Source: Streptomyces chumphonensis (lineage in GTDB: Bacteria > Actinomycetota > Actinomycetes > Streptomycetales > Streptomycetaceae). Taken from it: a DNA stretch of 64,000 nucleotides. Location of the stretch: positions 1 through 64,000 of the forward strand of contig NZ_JACXYU010000013.1 in NCBI RefSeq assembly GCF_014779715.1, in the 5' to 3' direction. The position numbers and the translations under genes were made by a program. Below are positions 7,953 to 15,550 of this stretch, piece by piece (the first letter of the stretch is position 1; each line of letters opens with the position of its first letter). The notes beneath the pieces were generated by a model. The model saw only the letters and a list, made by a program, of their open reading frames with translations, did not search any database and was not told the origin of the DNA.

Positions 7953-8852
7953 TTAACGGCGGCGGCGCTGGAGGGCGACGGCGGCTGCGGCGCCGCCCGC
8001 CACGGCCCCCACTCCGGCGGCCGCCGGCAGGCCCACGCGGGCCGCCTTCCGGCCGGTCCGGTAGTCGCGGAGCCGCCACCCGTTGTCGCGGGCGTGCTCG
8101 CGCAGCCGGCTGTCAGGATTGATCGCATACGGATAGCCGACGAGCGAGAGCATCGGAATGTCGTTGACCGAGTCGCTGTACGCGGCGCATCGTTCCAGGT
8201 CGAGGCCCTCTGCCGTGGCCAGGGCCCGTACGGCCTCGGCCTTGGCCGGTCCGTGCAGGGGCTCGCCCACCAGCCGCCCGGTGTAGACGCCGTCGACCGA
8301 CTCGGCGACGGTGCCGAGCGCGCCGGTCAGGCCGAGCCGCTGCGCGATGATGGTGGCCGTCTCCACGGGGGCGGCCGTGACCAGCCACACCTTCTGGCCG
8401 GCGTCCAGGTGCGCCTGGGCCAGGGCGCGGGTGCCCGGCCAGATGCGGCCCGCCATGTACTCGTCGTAGATCTCCTCGCCGATGGCCATCAGCTCGGCGA
8501 CCCGGTGCCCCTTCACGATGGACAGCGCGCTGGCCCGTACCTCGGCCATGTGCTCCGGGTTCTCCGAGCCGACGATCCGGAAGTACGTCTGCTGCCAGGC
8601 GAAGCGGGCCAGCTCCCGCGTCTCGAAGAACCGGCGCTTGTAGAGGCCGCGGCCGAAGTGGAAGAGCGCCGCGCCCTGCATGACGGTGTTGTCGAGGTCG
8701 AAGAAGGCGGCGGCCCGGACGTCCCCCGCGACGGGGAACTCCGGCTCGGTGCGTTCGGTCTTGCGCGCGGCCTCGGCCGAAGCCTCACCGGCGAGAACGC
8801 TCGCCTCGGTCGCCGCGCGCTTACGGGGGGTGAGCCATGCCAGTGCACCCAT
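7953..8852 (-). CDS. HAD-IB family phosphatase with C-terminal membrane anchor
   Basis: A 299-aa SerB/CicA-like HAD hydrolase. Motif I is AAFFDLDNTVMQG (about residue 46-58) with the nucleophilic and acid Asp pair; motif II lies in VWLVTAAPVE; motifs III/IV are the GEPLHGPAKAEAV lysine and SDSVNDIPML acidic loop. The C-terminus has a small hydrophobic stretch (GLPAAAGVGAVAGGAAAAVAL) followed by RRRR, which looks like a membrane tail with cytoplasmic arginines. Likely a phosphomonoesterase, possibly for a phospholipid head group or phosphoserine; the substrate is not evident. The ATG at 8852 has only a weak ribosome site. It is transcribed divergently from the glutaredoxin-like gene. Confidence 0.82.
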   Translation of the reverse strand: MGALAWLTPRKRAATEASVLAGEASAEAARKTERTEPEFPVAGDVRAAAFFDLDNTVMQGAALFHFGRGLYKRRFFETRELARFAWQQTYFRIVGSENPEHMAEVRASALSIVKGHRVAELMAIGEEIYDEYMAGRIWPGTRALAQAHLDAGQKVWLVTAAPVETATIIAQRLGLTGALGTVAESVDGVYTGRLVGEPLHGPAKAEAVRALATAEGLDLERCAAYSDSVNDIPMLSLVGYPYAINPDSRLREHARDNGWRLRDYRTGRKAARVGLPAAAGVGAVAGGAAAAVALQRRRR

Positions 8853-8932
8853 GGAGTGAGCATAGCCAGCGGAGCTGGGCGCTCCGGTTACGCCCCGGTG
8901 ACCCGGTCGCGTCCGGCGGGACAATGGGGGCC

Positions 8933-9196
8933 ATGGACACCCCACAGACCCCCTCCGCCCCCAGGACCGTGACCCTGATCGGCAAGCCGGGCTGCCACCT
9001 GTGCGACGACGCGCGGGTGGTCGTCACGGCGGTGTGCCGGGAGCTCGGCGCCGTGCTGGAGGAGAAGGACATCGAGCAGGACGCCGAGCTGCACCGCAGG
9101 TACTGGGAGCAGATCCCCGTGGTGCTGGTCGACGGCGCGCAGCACGACTTCTGGCGCGTCGACGCGGACCGGCTGCGCACCGCGCTGACCCGCTGA
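8933..9196 (+). CDS. Glutaredoxin-like (DUF836) thiol-disulfide protein
   Basis: An 87-aa thioredoxin-fold protein. VTLIGKPGCHLCDDARVVV carries a CxxC redox pair (C-H-L-C) at about residues 20-23, and EQIPVVLVDG provides the cis-Pro loop. This small family is usually found just ahead of rex in Streptomyces, and here it is followed by a strong hairpin and then the rex promoter. A role in cytosolic disulfide reduction is expected; the partner is unknown. The ATG at 8933 (MDTPQTPSAPRTVTLIG) was preferred over an upstream in-frame ATG that would overlap the HAD gene start. Confidence 0.82.
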   Translation: MDTPQTPSAPRTVTLIGKPGCHLCDDARVVVTAVCRELGAVLEEKDIEQDAELHRRYWEQIPVVLVDGAQHDFWRVDADRLRTALTR

Positions 9197-9210
9197 GGCG
9201 CCGGTCAGGG

Positions 9211-9242
9211 CCGGGGCCCGCGGGCGGCACCGCGGGCCCCGG
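9211..9242. terminator. GC-rich hairpin terminator
   Basis: A perfect 13-bp stem, CCGGGGCCCGCGG (9211-9223) with CCGCGGGCCCCGG (9230-9242), around a 6-nt loop, 14 bp after the glutaredoxin-like stop. There is no T-run. It insulates that gene from the rex promoter. Confidence 0.75.
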
Positions 9243-9403
9243 CGTCGAAGGGTGTGCGTCGGGGCTGGGCGGGGCCGGTCGGCGGTGACAGGGTGGGACC
9301 GGAGCCCTCGTCCACCGCCCGGGGGGACGGCGAGTTGCAGGGAGGTGTCCGGGTTGGTGCGTGTGGCGCCGATCACTTCGGGCGGACAAATCGGACACCA
9401 TCT

Positions 9404-9432
9404 TTGTGCACGCTTTCACAAAGGCATAGCCT
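9404..9432 (+). promoter_or_regulatory. rex promoter with Rex operator
   Basis: TGTGCACGCTTTCACA (9405-9420) is a close match to the Rex operator consensus TGTGAACGCGTTCACA. It overlaps a -35 box TTGTGC (9404-9409); a -10 box TAGCCT (9427-9432) follows after 17 bp. This is the expected autoregulated rex-hem promoter, repressed by Rex at low NADH/NAD+ ratio. Confidence 0.9.
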
Positions 9433-9482
9433 GTCAGGGATGGAGCGGTACCGGCGCGCCCGGCACAGAGGACCGCTCACCT

Positions 9483-9502
9483 CCCCCAGCAGGCGCTGGG
9501 GG
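9483..9502 (+). other. Hairpin in the rex leader
   Basis: CCCCCAGC (9483-9490) pairs with GCTGGGGG (9495-9502) across a 4-nt loop, about 20 nt before the AGGAG ribosome site of rex. Similar CCCCAGC/GCTGGGG palindromes are frequent in Streptomyces intergenic DNA, so it may be a mobile or structural repeat rather than an attenuator. Confidence 0.5.
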
Positions 9503-9530
9503 TACCCCAGGCGCAAACGGCAGGAGCACC

Positions 9531-10331
9531 GTGGCAACTGGCCGAAACCACCGACCGGCGACCCGGAGCCGAGGGATCCCCGAGGCCACCGTCGCCCGAC
9601 TTCCGCTGTACCTGCGGGCACTGACGGCGCTGTCCGAGCGCTCGGTTCCCACGGTCTCCTCGGAGGAGCTGGCCGCCGCGGCCGGCGTCAACTCGGCCAA
9701 ACTGCGCAAGGACTTCTCCTACCTCGGCTCCTACGGGACCCGGGGCGTCGGCTACGACGTCGAGTACCTCGTCTACCAGATCTCCCGCGAGCTGGGGCTG
9801 ACACAGGACTGGCCCGTCGTCATCGTCGGTATCGGCAACCTCGGCGCCGCCCTCGCGAACTACGGCGGCTTCGCCTCCCGGGGCTTCCGCGTCGCCTCGC
9901 TCATCGACGCCGACCCGGCCATGTCCGGGAAGATCGTCGCGGGGATCGAGGTCCAGCACACCGACCTGCTGGAGCGGATCATCGCCGACAACGGCGTCTC
10001 CATCGGCGTCATCGCCACCCCGGCCGGGGCCGCGCAGCAGGTCTGCGACCGGCTGGTGGCCGCCGGGGTGACGTCCATCCTGAACTTCGCGCCCACCGTG
10101 CTGTCCGTGCCGGACGGGGTGGACGTGCGCAAGGTGGACCTCTCCATAGAGCTGCAGATCCTCGCCTTCCACGAGCAGCGCAAGGCCGGCGAGCTGGACA
10201 CCGAGGCCGCGGACACCGCCGCCCCGGCCGCTCCGCCCGCCGTGTCCGTGACGCGCCGGGCGGCCGAGGACGCGGACGACGACACCGAGGCAGGGCCCGA
10301 CGGGGACGTCCCCGCCGTGATGCCGGCATGA
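9531..10331 (+). CDS. rex: Redox-sensing transcriptional repressor Rex
   Basis: A 266-aa Rex family protein. The N-terminal winged helix (ATVARLPLYLRALTALSERS, SSEELAAAAGVNSAKLRKDF) binds the operator, and the Rossmann domain (VVIVGIGNLGAALANYGGF, with the acidic SLIDAD after strand 2) senses NADH/NAD+. The C-terminal helix DLSIELQILAFHEQRKAGE mediates the domain-swapped dimer. The start GTG at 9531 has AGGAG 4 nt upstream. A low-complexity Ala/Asp/Glu tail of about 50 residues follows the fold, as in other streptomycetes. It overlaps hemA by 4 bp (ATGA), so redox control extends to the haem genes. Confidence 0.96.
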   Translation: MATGRNHRPATRSRGIPEATVARLPLYLRALTALSERSVPTVSSEELAAAAGVNSAKLRKDFSYLGSYGTRGVGYDVEYLVYQISRELGLTQDWPVVIVGIGNLGAALANYGGFASRGFRVASLIDADPAMSGKIVAGIEVQHTDLLERIIADNGVSIGVIATPAGAAQQVCDRLVAAGVTSILNFAPTVLSVPDGVDVRKVDLSIELQILAFHEQRKAGELDTEAADTAAPAAPPAVSVTRRAAEDADDDTEAGPDGDVPAVMPA

Positions 10332-11653
10332 GTCTGCTCGTCGTCGGCCTGAGCCACCGCAGCGCACCCGTCAGCGTCCTGGAGCGGGCCGCCCTCGCCC
10401 CCGACGCCCGGGGGCCGCTGCTCGCGGACGTCGTGGGCGCCGAGCCCGCCACGGAGGCGGCGGTGCTGTCCACCTGCAACCGCATCGAGCTGTACGCGGA
10501 CGTCGACAAGTTCCACGCCGGCGTCGCCGAGCTCTCCACGCTGCTCGCGCTGCACAGCGGCGTCGCGCTGGAGGAGCTGACGCCCTACCTGTACGTCCAC
10601 TACGAGGACCGGGCCGTCCACCACCTCTTCTCGGTGGCCTGCGGGCTGGACTCCATGGTCGTCGGCGAGGGGCAGATCCTCGGCCAGATCAAGGACGCGC
10701 TGGCCGTCGCCCAGGAGCAGCACAGCGCGGGCAAGCTCCTGAACGACCTCTTCCAGCAGGCCCTGCGGGTCGGTAAGCGCGCGCACAGCGAGACGGGCAT
10801 CGACAAGGCCGGGCAGTCGCTGGTGACCTTCGGCCTGGAGCAGCTCGCCGCCGCCGAGGCCGAGGCGCCGGACGTCGAGCGGTGGGCGAAGGACAAGCGG
10901 GCGCTCGTCATCGGCGCCGGGTCCATGTCCGCGCTGGCCGCCACGACGCTGTGGCGCGCCGGTGTCACCGAACTGGTGATCGCCAACAGGACGTTGGAGC
11001 GTGCCGACCGCCTCGCCGCCTCGCTGGGCGGCCGGGCGGCGACCATCACGGACGTCCCGCGGGAGCTGGCCGCCGCCGACGTGGTCGTCTCCTGCACCGG
11101 TGCGACCGGGCTCGTGCTGTCCGCCGCCGTCGTCGAGGCGGCCGTCGCCGGGCGCACGTCGCCCCTGGCCCTGCTCGACCTCGCCATGCCCCGGGACGTC
11201 GACGCCGTCGTGCACCGGGTGGCGGGCGCCCGGCTGGTGGACATCGAGTCGCTGGCCGAGGCCGCCGCCGACGCGCCGATGGCCGCCGACGTGGACGCCG
11301 TGCGCGGCATCGTCGGCGACGAGGTGGCCGCCTTCGGCGCCGCCCAGCGTGCCGCGACGATCACTCCGACCGTCATCGCCCTGCGCACCATGGCGTCCGA
11401 CGTCGTGGCCGGGGAGATGGCCCGGCTCGAAGGCCGGCTGCCCGGCCTGGACGAGCGTGAACGCGCCGAGATCACGCAGACCGTGCGGCGCGTCGTCGAC
11501 AAGCTGCTGCACGCGCCCACCGTGCGGGTCAAGCAGCTCGCCGGGGAGCCGGGCGGCGCCAGCTACGCCGACGCCCTGCGTGAACTCTTCGACCTGGACC
11601 CGCAGACGGTCGCCGCTGTCAGCAAGCCGAACAGGAGCGGCCATGAGAACTGA
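10328..11653 (+). CDS. hemA: Glutamyl-tRNA reductase
   Basis: A 441-aa enzyme that reduces glutamyl-tRNA(Glu) to glutamate-1-semialdehyde with NADPH, the first step of the C5 pathway to haem. The catalytic cysteine is in VLSTCNRIELY (about residue 50); GEGQILGQIKDAL follows, and the NADPH-binding domain starts at ALVIGAGSMSALAATTL. The C-terminal dimerisation helices (RRVVDKLLHAPTVRVK) are intact. It is translationally coupled to rex upstream and overlaps hemC by 11 bp. The enzyme supplying the next step, HemL, lies 27 kb away at 37.7 kb. Confidence 0.96.
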   Translation: MSLLVVGLSHRSAPVSVLERAALAPDARGPLLADVVGAEPATEAAVLSTCNRIELYADVDKFHAGVAELSTLLALHSGVALEELTPYLYVHYEDRAVHHLFSVACGLDSMVVGEGQILGQIKDALAVAQEQHSAGKLLNDLFQQALRVGKRAHSETGIDKAGQSLVTFGLEQLAAAEAEAPDVERWAKDKRALVIGAGSMSALAATTLWRAGVTELVIANRTLERADRLAASLGGRAATITDVPRELAAADVVVSCTGATGLVLSAAVVEAAVAGRTSPLALLDLAMPRDVDAVVHRVAGARLVDIESLAEAAADAPMAADVDAVRGIVGDEVAAFGAAQRAATITPTVIALRTMASDVVAGEMARLEGRLPGLDERERAEITQTVRRVVDKLLHAPTVRVKQLAGEPGGASYADALRELFDLDPQTVAAVSKPNRSGHEN

Positions 11654-12635
11654 ACGCCCACTGAAGCTGGGCACCCGCCGAAGCGCCCTCGCGATGGCGC
11701 AGTCGGGCCAGGTCGCCCGCGAGATCACCCGGCTCACCGGCCGGGACGTGGAGCTGGTGGAGATCACCACCTACGGGGACGTCTCGCGCGAGCAGTTGGC
11801 GCAGATCGGGGGCACCGGCGTGTTCGTGTCCGCGCTGCGCGACGCGCTGCTCGCGGGCGACATCGACCTCGCCGTCCACTCGCTCAAGGACCTCCCCACC
11901 GACCAGCCCGCCGAGCTGACGATCGCGGCGGTGCCGCCGCGCGTCGACCCGCGCGACGCCCTGATCGCCCGGAACGGCCTGACGTTCGAGCAGCTCACCG
12001 CGGCGGGCACCGACGCGGCGCCCGTCCGCATCGGGACGGGTTCGCCGCGCCGGATGTCGCAGCTGAACGCCTGGGCCCGTACCCTGGGCCACCGGATCGA
12101 GACGGTGCCCATCAGGGGCAACGTCGACACCCGGATCGGTTTCGTCCGTTCGGGGGAGCTCGACGCCGTCGTCCTGGCGGCGGCCGGCCTCACCCGCGTC
12201 GGCCGCCTCGACGAGGTGACCGAGCTGATCGACTCCGACGCCGTCCTGCCTGCGCCCGGGCAGGGGGCACTGGCCGTGGAGTGCGTCACCTCCGACGCAC
12301 CCCTCGCCACCCGGCTCGCCGGACTCGACGACCCGTTCACGCGGGTCGCCGTGACCGCCGAGCGAACCCTCCTCGCCGCCCTGGAGGCCGGTTGCAGTGC
12401 GCCTGTGGGCGCGCTGGCCGACCCCCAGGCCGACGGGGAGGCTGTCACCGAAATGCGCCTGCGTGGCGTCGTCGGCACGATCGACGGCTCGACGCTGGTG
12501 CAGCTGTCCACCACCGGTCACGTACCGGCATCCGCCGTCGAGCAGACGGCCTGGGCCACGCGCCTGGGCCGCGAGCTGGCCGACGCGATGCTCGCCAAGG
12601 GTGCGGCCGGTCTGATGGGGGAGCGCGCACATTGA
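11643..12635 (+). CDS. hemC: Porphobilinogen deaminase (hydroxymethylbilane synthase)
   Basis: A 330-aa enzyme joining four porphobilinogens into hydroxymethylbilane. It shows KLGTRRSALAMAQSGQV at the N-terminus, DIDLAVHSLKDLPTDQ with the catalytic Asp region, GTGSPRRMSQL for cofactor binding, and LEAGCSAPVGALA carrying the cysteine (about residue 250) that holds the dipyrromethane cofactor. It is slightly longer than the roughly 310-aa norm. It is overlapped by hemA upstream and by the TTG start of hemD downstream (TTGA), so the operon is tightly coupled. Confidence 0.96.
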   Translation: MRTERPLKLGTRRSALAMAQSGQVAREITRLTGRDVELVEITTYGDVSREQLAQIGGTGVFVSALRDALLAGDIDLAVHSLKDLPTDQPAELTIAAVPPRVDPRDALIARNGLTFEQLTAAGTDAAPVRIGTGSPRRMSQLNAWARTLGHRIETVPIRGNVDTRIGFVRSGELDAVVLAAAGLTRVGRLDEVTELIDSDAVLPAPGQGALAVECVTSDAPLATRLAGLDDPFTRVAVTAERTLLAALEAGCSAPVGALADPQADGEAVTEMRLRGVVGTIDGSTLVQLSTTGHVPASAVEQTAWATRLGRELADAMLAKGAAGLMGERAH

Positions 12636-14437
12636 GCCCCACCACCGCCCAGAACGCGACCACGCCGAAGCCCCGGCCGTCCCGTGCCACCACGGACGCG
12701 GGCACGGCGAAAGCCGACGCGGCCACCGTGACGACGGCCCCCGCCGCCGTCGCGGGTACGGGCGCGCCGAGCGTCGCCCCGCCGGTGTCGTCCGCGCCGT
12801 CGCCCAACCGGCACCTCTACGGTGCCGACGGCCACGTGACGTTCCTCGGGGCCGGTCCCGGTGATCCGGGACTGCTCACCCTGCGCGCCGTCGAGGCCCT
12901 GGCGAACGCGGACGTCCTCGTCGCGGATCCACAGGTCCGCGACGTCGTGCGGCCGCACGCCCGGGCAGCCGTGGACACGCCCGTGCAGGCAGCGGCGGAC
13001 GACTCGACCGAGACTTCCGCCACATCTGCCGGTGCAGCAGATCTTGTCATGGCGGCCGCGCGCTCGGGCAAGCGGGTGGTCCGTGCGGTCCTCGGCGACC
13101 CGGGCATGGACGCGGACGCCGCCGCCGAGATGCTGGGCTGCGCCGCCGCCGGCATCACCTTCGAGGTCGTGCCCGGCATCGCCACCGCCGTCGGCGTCCC
13201 CGCCTACGCGGGGGTCCCGCTGCGCAGCGAGCACGGCACGGACGTCCGCTTCGTCGACGCCCGGACCGCCGACGCCCGCTGCTGGACGGAGCTGGGCGCC
13301 TCCGACGCCACCGTCGTCATCTCCACGACGCTGGACGCGGTGACGGGCGCCGCCGCCGAGTTGGTCACCGCCGGGCGCAAGCCGGACACCCCGCTCACCG
13401 TCACCGTGGCCGGGACGACGACCCGGCAGCGCACCTGGACGGCGACGCTGGGCTCGCTCCAGCAGACTCTCAAGCAGGCCAAGGTGCTGCCGGCGGCCGA
13501 CGGCGGCCAGTCGGTGATAGCCGTCGTCGGGGAGAGCAGCGCGCCCGCCCGGCGCGACCAGCTGGCCTGGTTCGAGTCCAAGCCGCTGTTCGGCTGGAAC
13601 GTCCTGGTGCCGCGCACCAAGGAGCAGGCCGCGTCGCTGTCGGACCAGCTCCGCTCCTACGGAGCCGTCCCGGCGGAGGTGCCGACGATCGCCGTCGAGC
13701 CGCCGCGCACGCCGCAGCAGATGGAGCGGGCCGTCAAGGGCCTGGTCACCGGGCGGTACGAGTGGATCGCGTTCACCAGCGTCAACGCGGTGAAGGCGGT
13801 GCGGGAGAAGTTCGAGGAGTACGGTCTCGACGCGCGGGCCTTCGCGGGCATCAAGGTGGCCGCCGTGGGCGACCAGACCGCCGCCGCGCTGGTGGACTTC
13901 GGCGTCAAGCCGGATCTCGTCCCCTCGGGCGAGCAGTCCGCCGCCGGGCTGCTGGAGGACTGGCCGCCCTACGACCCCGTCTTCGACCCGATCGACCGCG
14001 TCTTCCTGCCGCGCGCCGACATCGCCACCGAGACGCTGGTGGCGGGGCTGATCGAACTGGGCTGGGAGGTCGACGACGTCACCGCCTACCGGACGGTGCG
14101 CGCCTCGCCGCCGCCCGCCGAGACGCGGGAGATGATCAAGGGCGGCGGTTTCGACGCCGTCCTGTTCACCTCCTCCAGCACCGTGCGGAACCTCGTGGGC
14201 ATCGCGGGCAAGCCGCACAACGTGACCGTCATCGCCTGCATCGGCCCGGCCACCGCCAAGACGGCCGAGGAGCACGGGCTGCGCGTCGACGTGCTCGCCC
14301 CCGAGCCCTCGGTGCACCGGCTGGCCGAGGCGCTCGCGGAGTTCGGCGCCCGGCGCCGGGCGGCGGCCGTCGAGGCGGGCGAACCCGTCAAGCGGCCGAG
14401 TGAGAAGCGGCCGACGAGGAGGAGAGCGCGCTCGTGA
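12632..14437 (+). CDS. hemD: Uroporphyrinogen-III synthase with N-terminal methyltransferase-like domain
   Basis: A 601-aa fusion. Residues 1-60 are a low-complexity Ala/Thr/Pro leader; about 65-290 resemble uroporphyrinogen-III C-methyltransferase (GHVTFLGAGPGDPGLLTLRA, VVPGIATAVGVPAYAGVPL); about 320-590 are the HemD domain (NVLVPRTKEQAASLSDQL, ITAYRT-like DDVTAYRTVRASPP, FDAVLFTSSSTVRNLVG). HemD cyclises hydroxymethylbilane to uroporphyrinogen III. In the methyltransferase part the expected RLKGGDPFVFGRGGEE block is replaced by RAVLGDPGMDADAAAEML, so methylation is doubtful. The TTG start at 12632 overlaps the hemC stop. Such fusions are usual in Streptomyces. Confidence 0.9.
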   Translation: MSPTTAQNATTPKPRPSRATTDAGTAKADAATVTTAPAAVAGTGAPSVAPPVSSAPSPNRHLYGADGHVTFLGAGPGDPGLLTLRAVEALANADVLVADPQVRDVVRPHARAAVDTPVQAAADDSTETSATSAGAADLVMAAARSGKRVVRAVLGDPGMDADAAAEMLGCAAAGITFEVVPGIATAVGVPAYAGVPLRSEHGTDVRFVDARTADARCWTELGASDATVVISTTLDAVTGAAAELVTAGRKPDTPLTVTVAGTTTRQRTWTATLGSLQQTLKQAKVLPAADGGQSVIAVVGESSAPARRDQLAWFESKPLFGWNVLVPRTKEQAASLSDQLRSYGAVPAEVPTIAVEPPRTPQQMERAVKGLVTGRYEWIAFTSVNAVKAVREKFEEYGLDARAFAGIKVAAVGDQTAAALVDFGVKPDLVPSGEQSAAGLLEDWPPYDPVFDPIDRVFLPRADIATETLVAGLIELGWEVDDVTAYRTVRASPPPAETREMIKGGGFDAVLFTSSSTVRNLVGIAGKPHNVTVIACIGPATAKTAEEHGLRVDVLAPEPSVHRLAEALAEFGARRRAAAVEAGEPVKRPSEKRPTRRRARS

Positions 14438-15495
14438 GCAGCACCCACGGTGGAGACGGCGGCGTCGGCGCGGGGCACGGCGGTGCGTACGCCGGTCACG
14501 GCAGCCGCTACGGCGCCTTCCCGGCGGCGCGGCCCCGGCGGCTGCGCACGACGCCGGCGATGCGGCGCATGGTCGCCGAGCACCGGCCGCACCCCGCCGA
14601 CCTGATCCTCCCGGCCTTCGTCCGGGAGGGCATCGGCGAGCCGGTACCGGTGTCCTCCATGCCCGGCGTCGTGCAGCACACCCGGGACACCCTGCGCAAG
14701 GCCGCCGTGGAGGCGGTCGAGGCGGGCGTCGGCGGGCTCATGCTGTTCGGCGTGCCCGAGCACAAGGACGCCGCCGGCTCCCAGGGCACCGACCCGGACG
14801 GCATCCTCCAGGTCGCGCTGCGGGACGTGCGCGGTGAGGTCGGCGACGACCTCGTGCTCATGTCCGACCTGTGCCTGGACGAGTACACCGACCACGGGCA
14901 CTGCGGCGTCCTCGACGCGGCCGGGCGCGTGGACAACGACGCGACGCTGGAGCGGTACGCGGAGATGGCGCGCGTCCAGGCCGAGGCGGGGGCGCACGTC
15001 CTGGGGCCGAGCGGCATGATGGACGGCCAGATCGGCCACGTCCGGCAGGCGCTGGACGCGGCCGGGCACACGGACGTCGCGATGTTCGCCTACACCGCCA
15101 AGTACGCGTCCGCGTTCTACGGGCCGTTCCGGGAGGCCGTCGGCTCCTCGCTGAAGGGCGACCGCAAGACCTACCAGCAGGACCCGGCGAACGGGCGGGA
15201 GGCCATGCGCGAGCTGGCCCTCGACCTCGCCGAAGGCGCCGACATGGTCATGGTCAAGCCCGGCCTGCCCTACCTGGACGTCCTGCGGGACTTCACCCGC
15301 GAGGTCGACGTCCCGGTGGGCGTCTACCAGATCTCCGGCGAGTACGCGATGGTCGAGGCCGCGGCGGCGAAGGGCTGGATCGAGCGGGAACGGGCGATCC
15401 TGGAGACGCTCACCAGCTTCCGCCGCGCCGGTGCGTCGCTGGTCCTCACCTACTGGGCCACCGAGGCCGCACGCTGGCTCTCCGCCGGGCGTTGA
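14434..15495 (+). CDS. hemB: Delta-aminolevulinic acid dehydratase (porphobilinogen synthase)
   Basis: A 353-aa enzyme condensing two 5-aminolevulinates to porphobilinogen. Catalytic regions are visible: DLCLDEYTDHGHCGVL, YTAKYASAFYGPFREAV with one Schiff-base Lys, and ADMVMVKPGLPYLDVLRDF with the other, then GVYQISGEYAMVEAAA. About 25 Gly/His/Ala-rich residues precede the conserved RPRRLRTTPAMRRMV start, making it longer than the usual 325-330 aa. The GTG at 14434 overlaps the hemD stop (GTGA). It is the last gene of the rex-hem operon; a small GCCCG/CGGGC hairpin follows in the 55 bp to the convergent gene. Confidence 0.96.
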   Translation: MSSTHGGDGGVGAGHGGAYAGHGSRYGAFPAARPRRLRTTPAMRRMVAEHRPHPADLILPAFVREGIGEPVPVSSMPGVVQHTRDTLRKAAVEAVEAGVGGLMLFGVPEHKDAAGSQGTDPDGILQVALRDVRGEVGDDLVLMSDLCLDEYTDHGHCGVLDAAGRVDNDATLERYAEMARVQAEAGAHVLGPSGMMDGQIGHVRQALDAAGHTDVAMFAYTAKYASAFYGPFREAVGSSLKGDRKTYQQDPANGREAMRELALDLAEGADMVMVKPGLPYLDVLRDFTREVDVPVGVYQISGEYAMVEAAAAKGWIERERAILETLTSFRRAGASLVLTYWATEAARWLSAGR

Positions 15496-15550
15496 CGCCC
15501 GTGCGGGCGCCGCACTCCGACGTCCGCGCGGGCGGCCGGCGTGCGGTGCC

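Noticed and set aside
9483..9502. rex leader hairpin as a Rho-independent terminator
   Set aside because: No T-run follows and it lies 20 nt before the rex ribosome site, so termination there would silence the operon.
9860..11770. A long open frame antisense to rex-hemA
   Set aside because: High-GC coding DNA leaves long open antisense frames; its translation is Gly/His/Arg-rich low-complexity and the plus-strand genes are certain.
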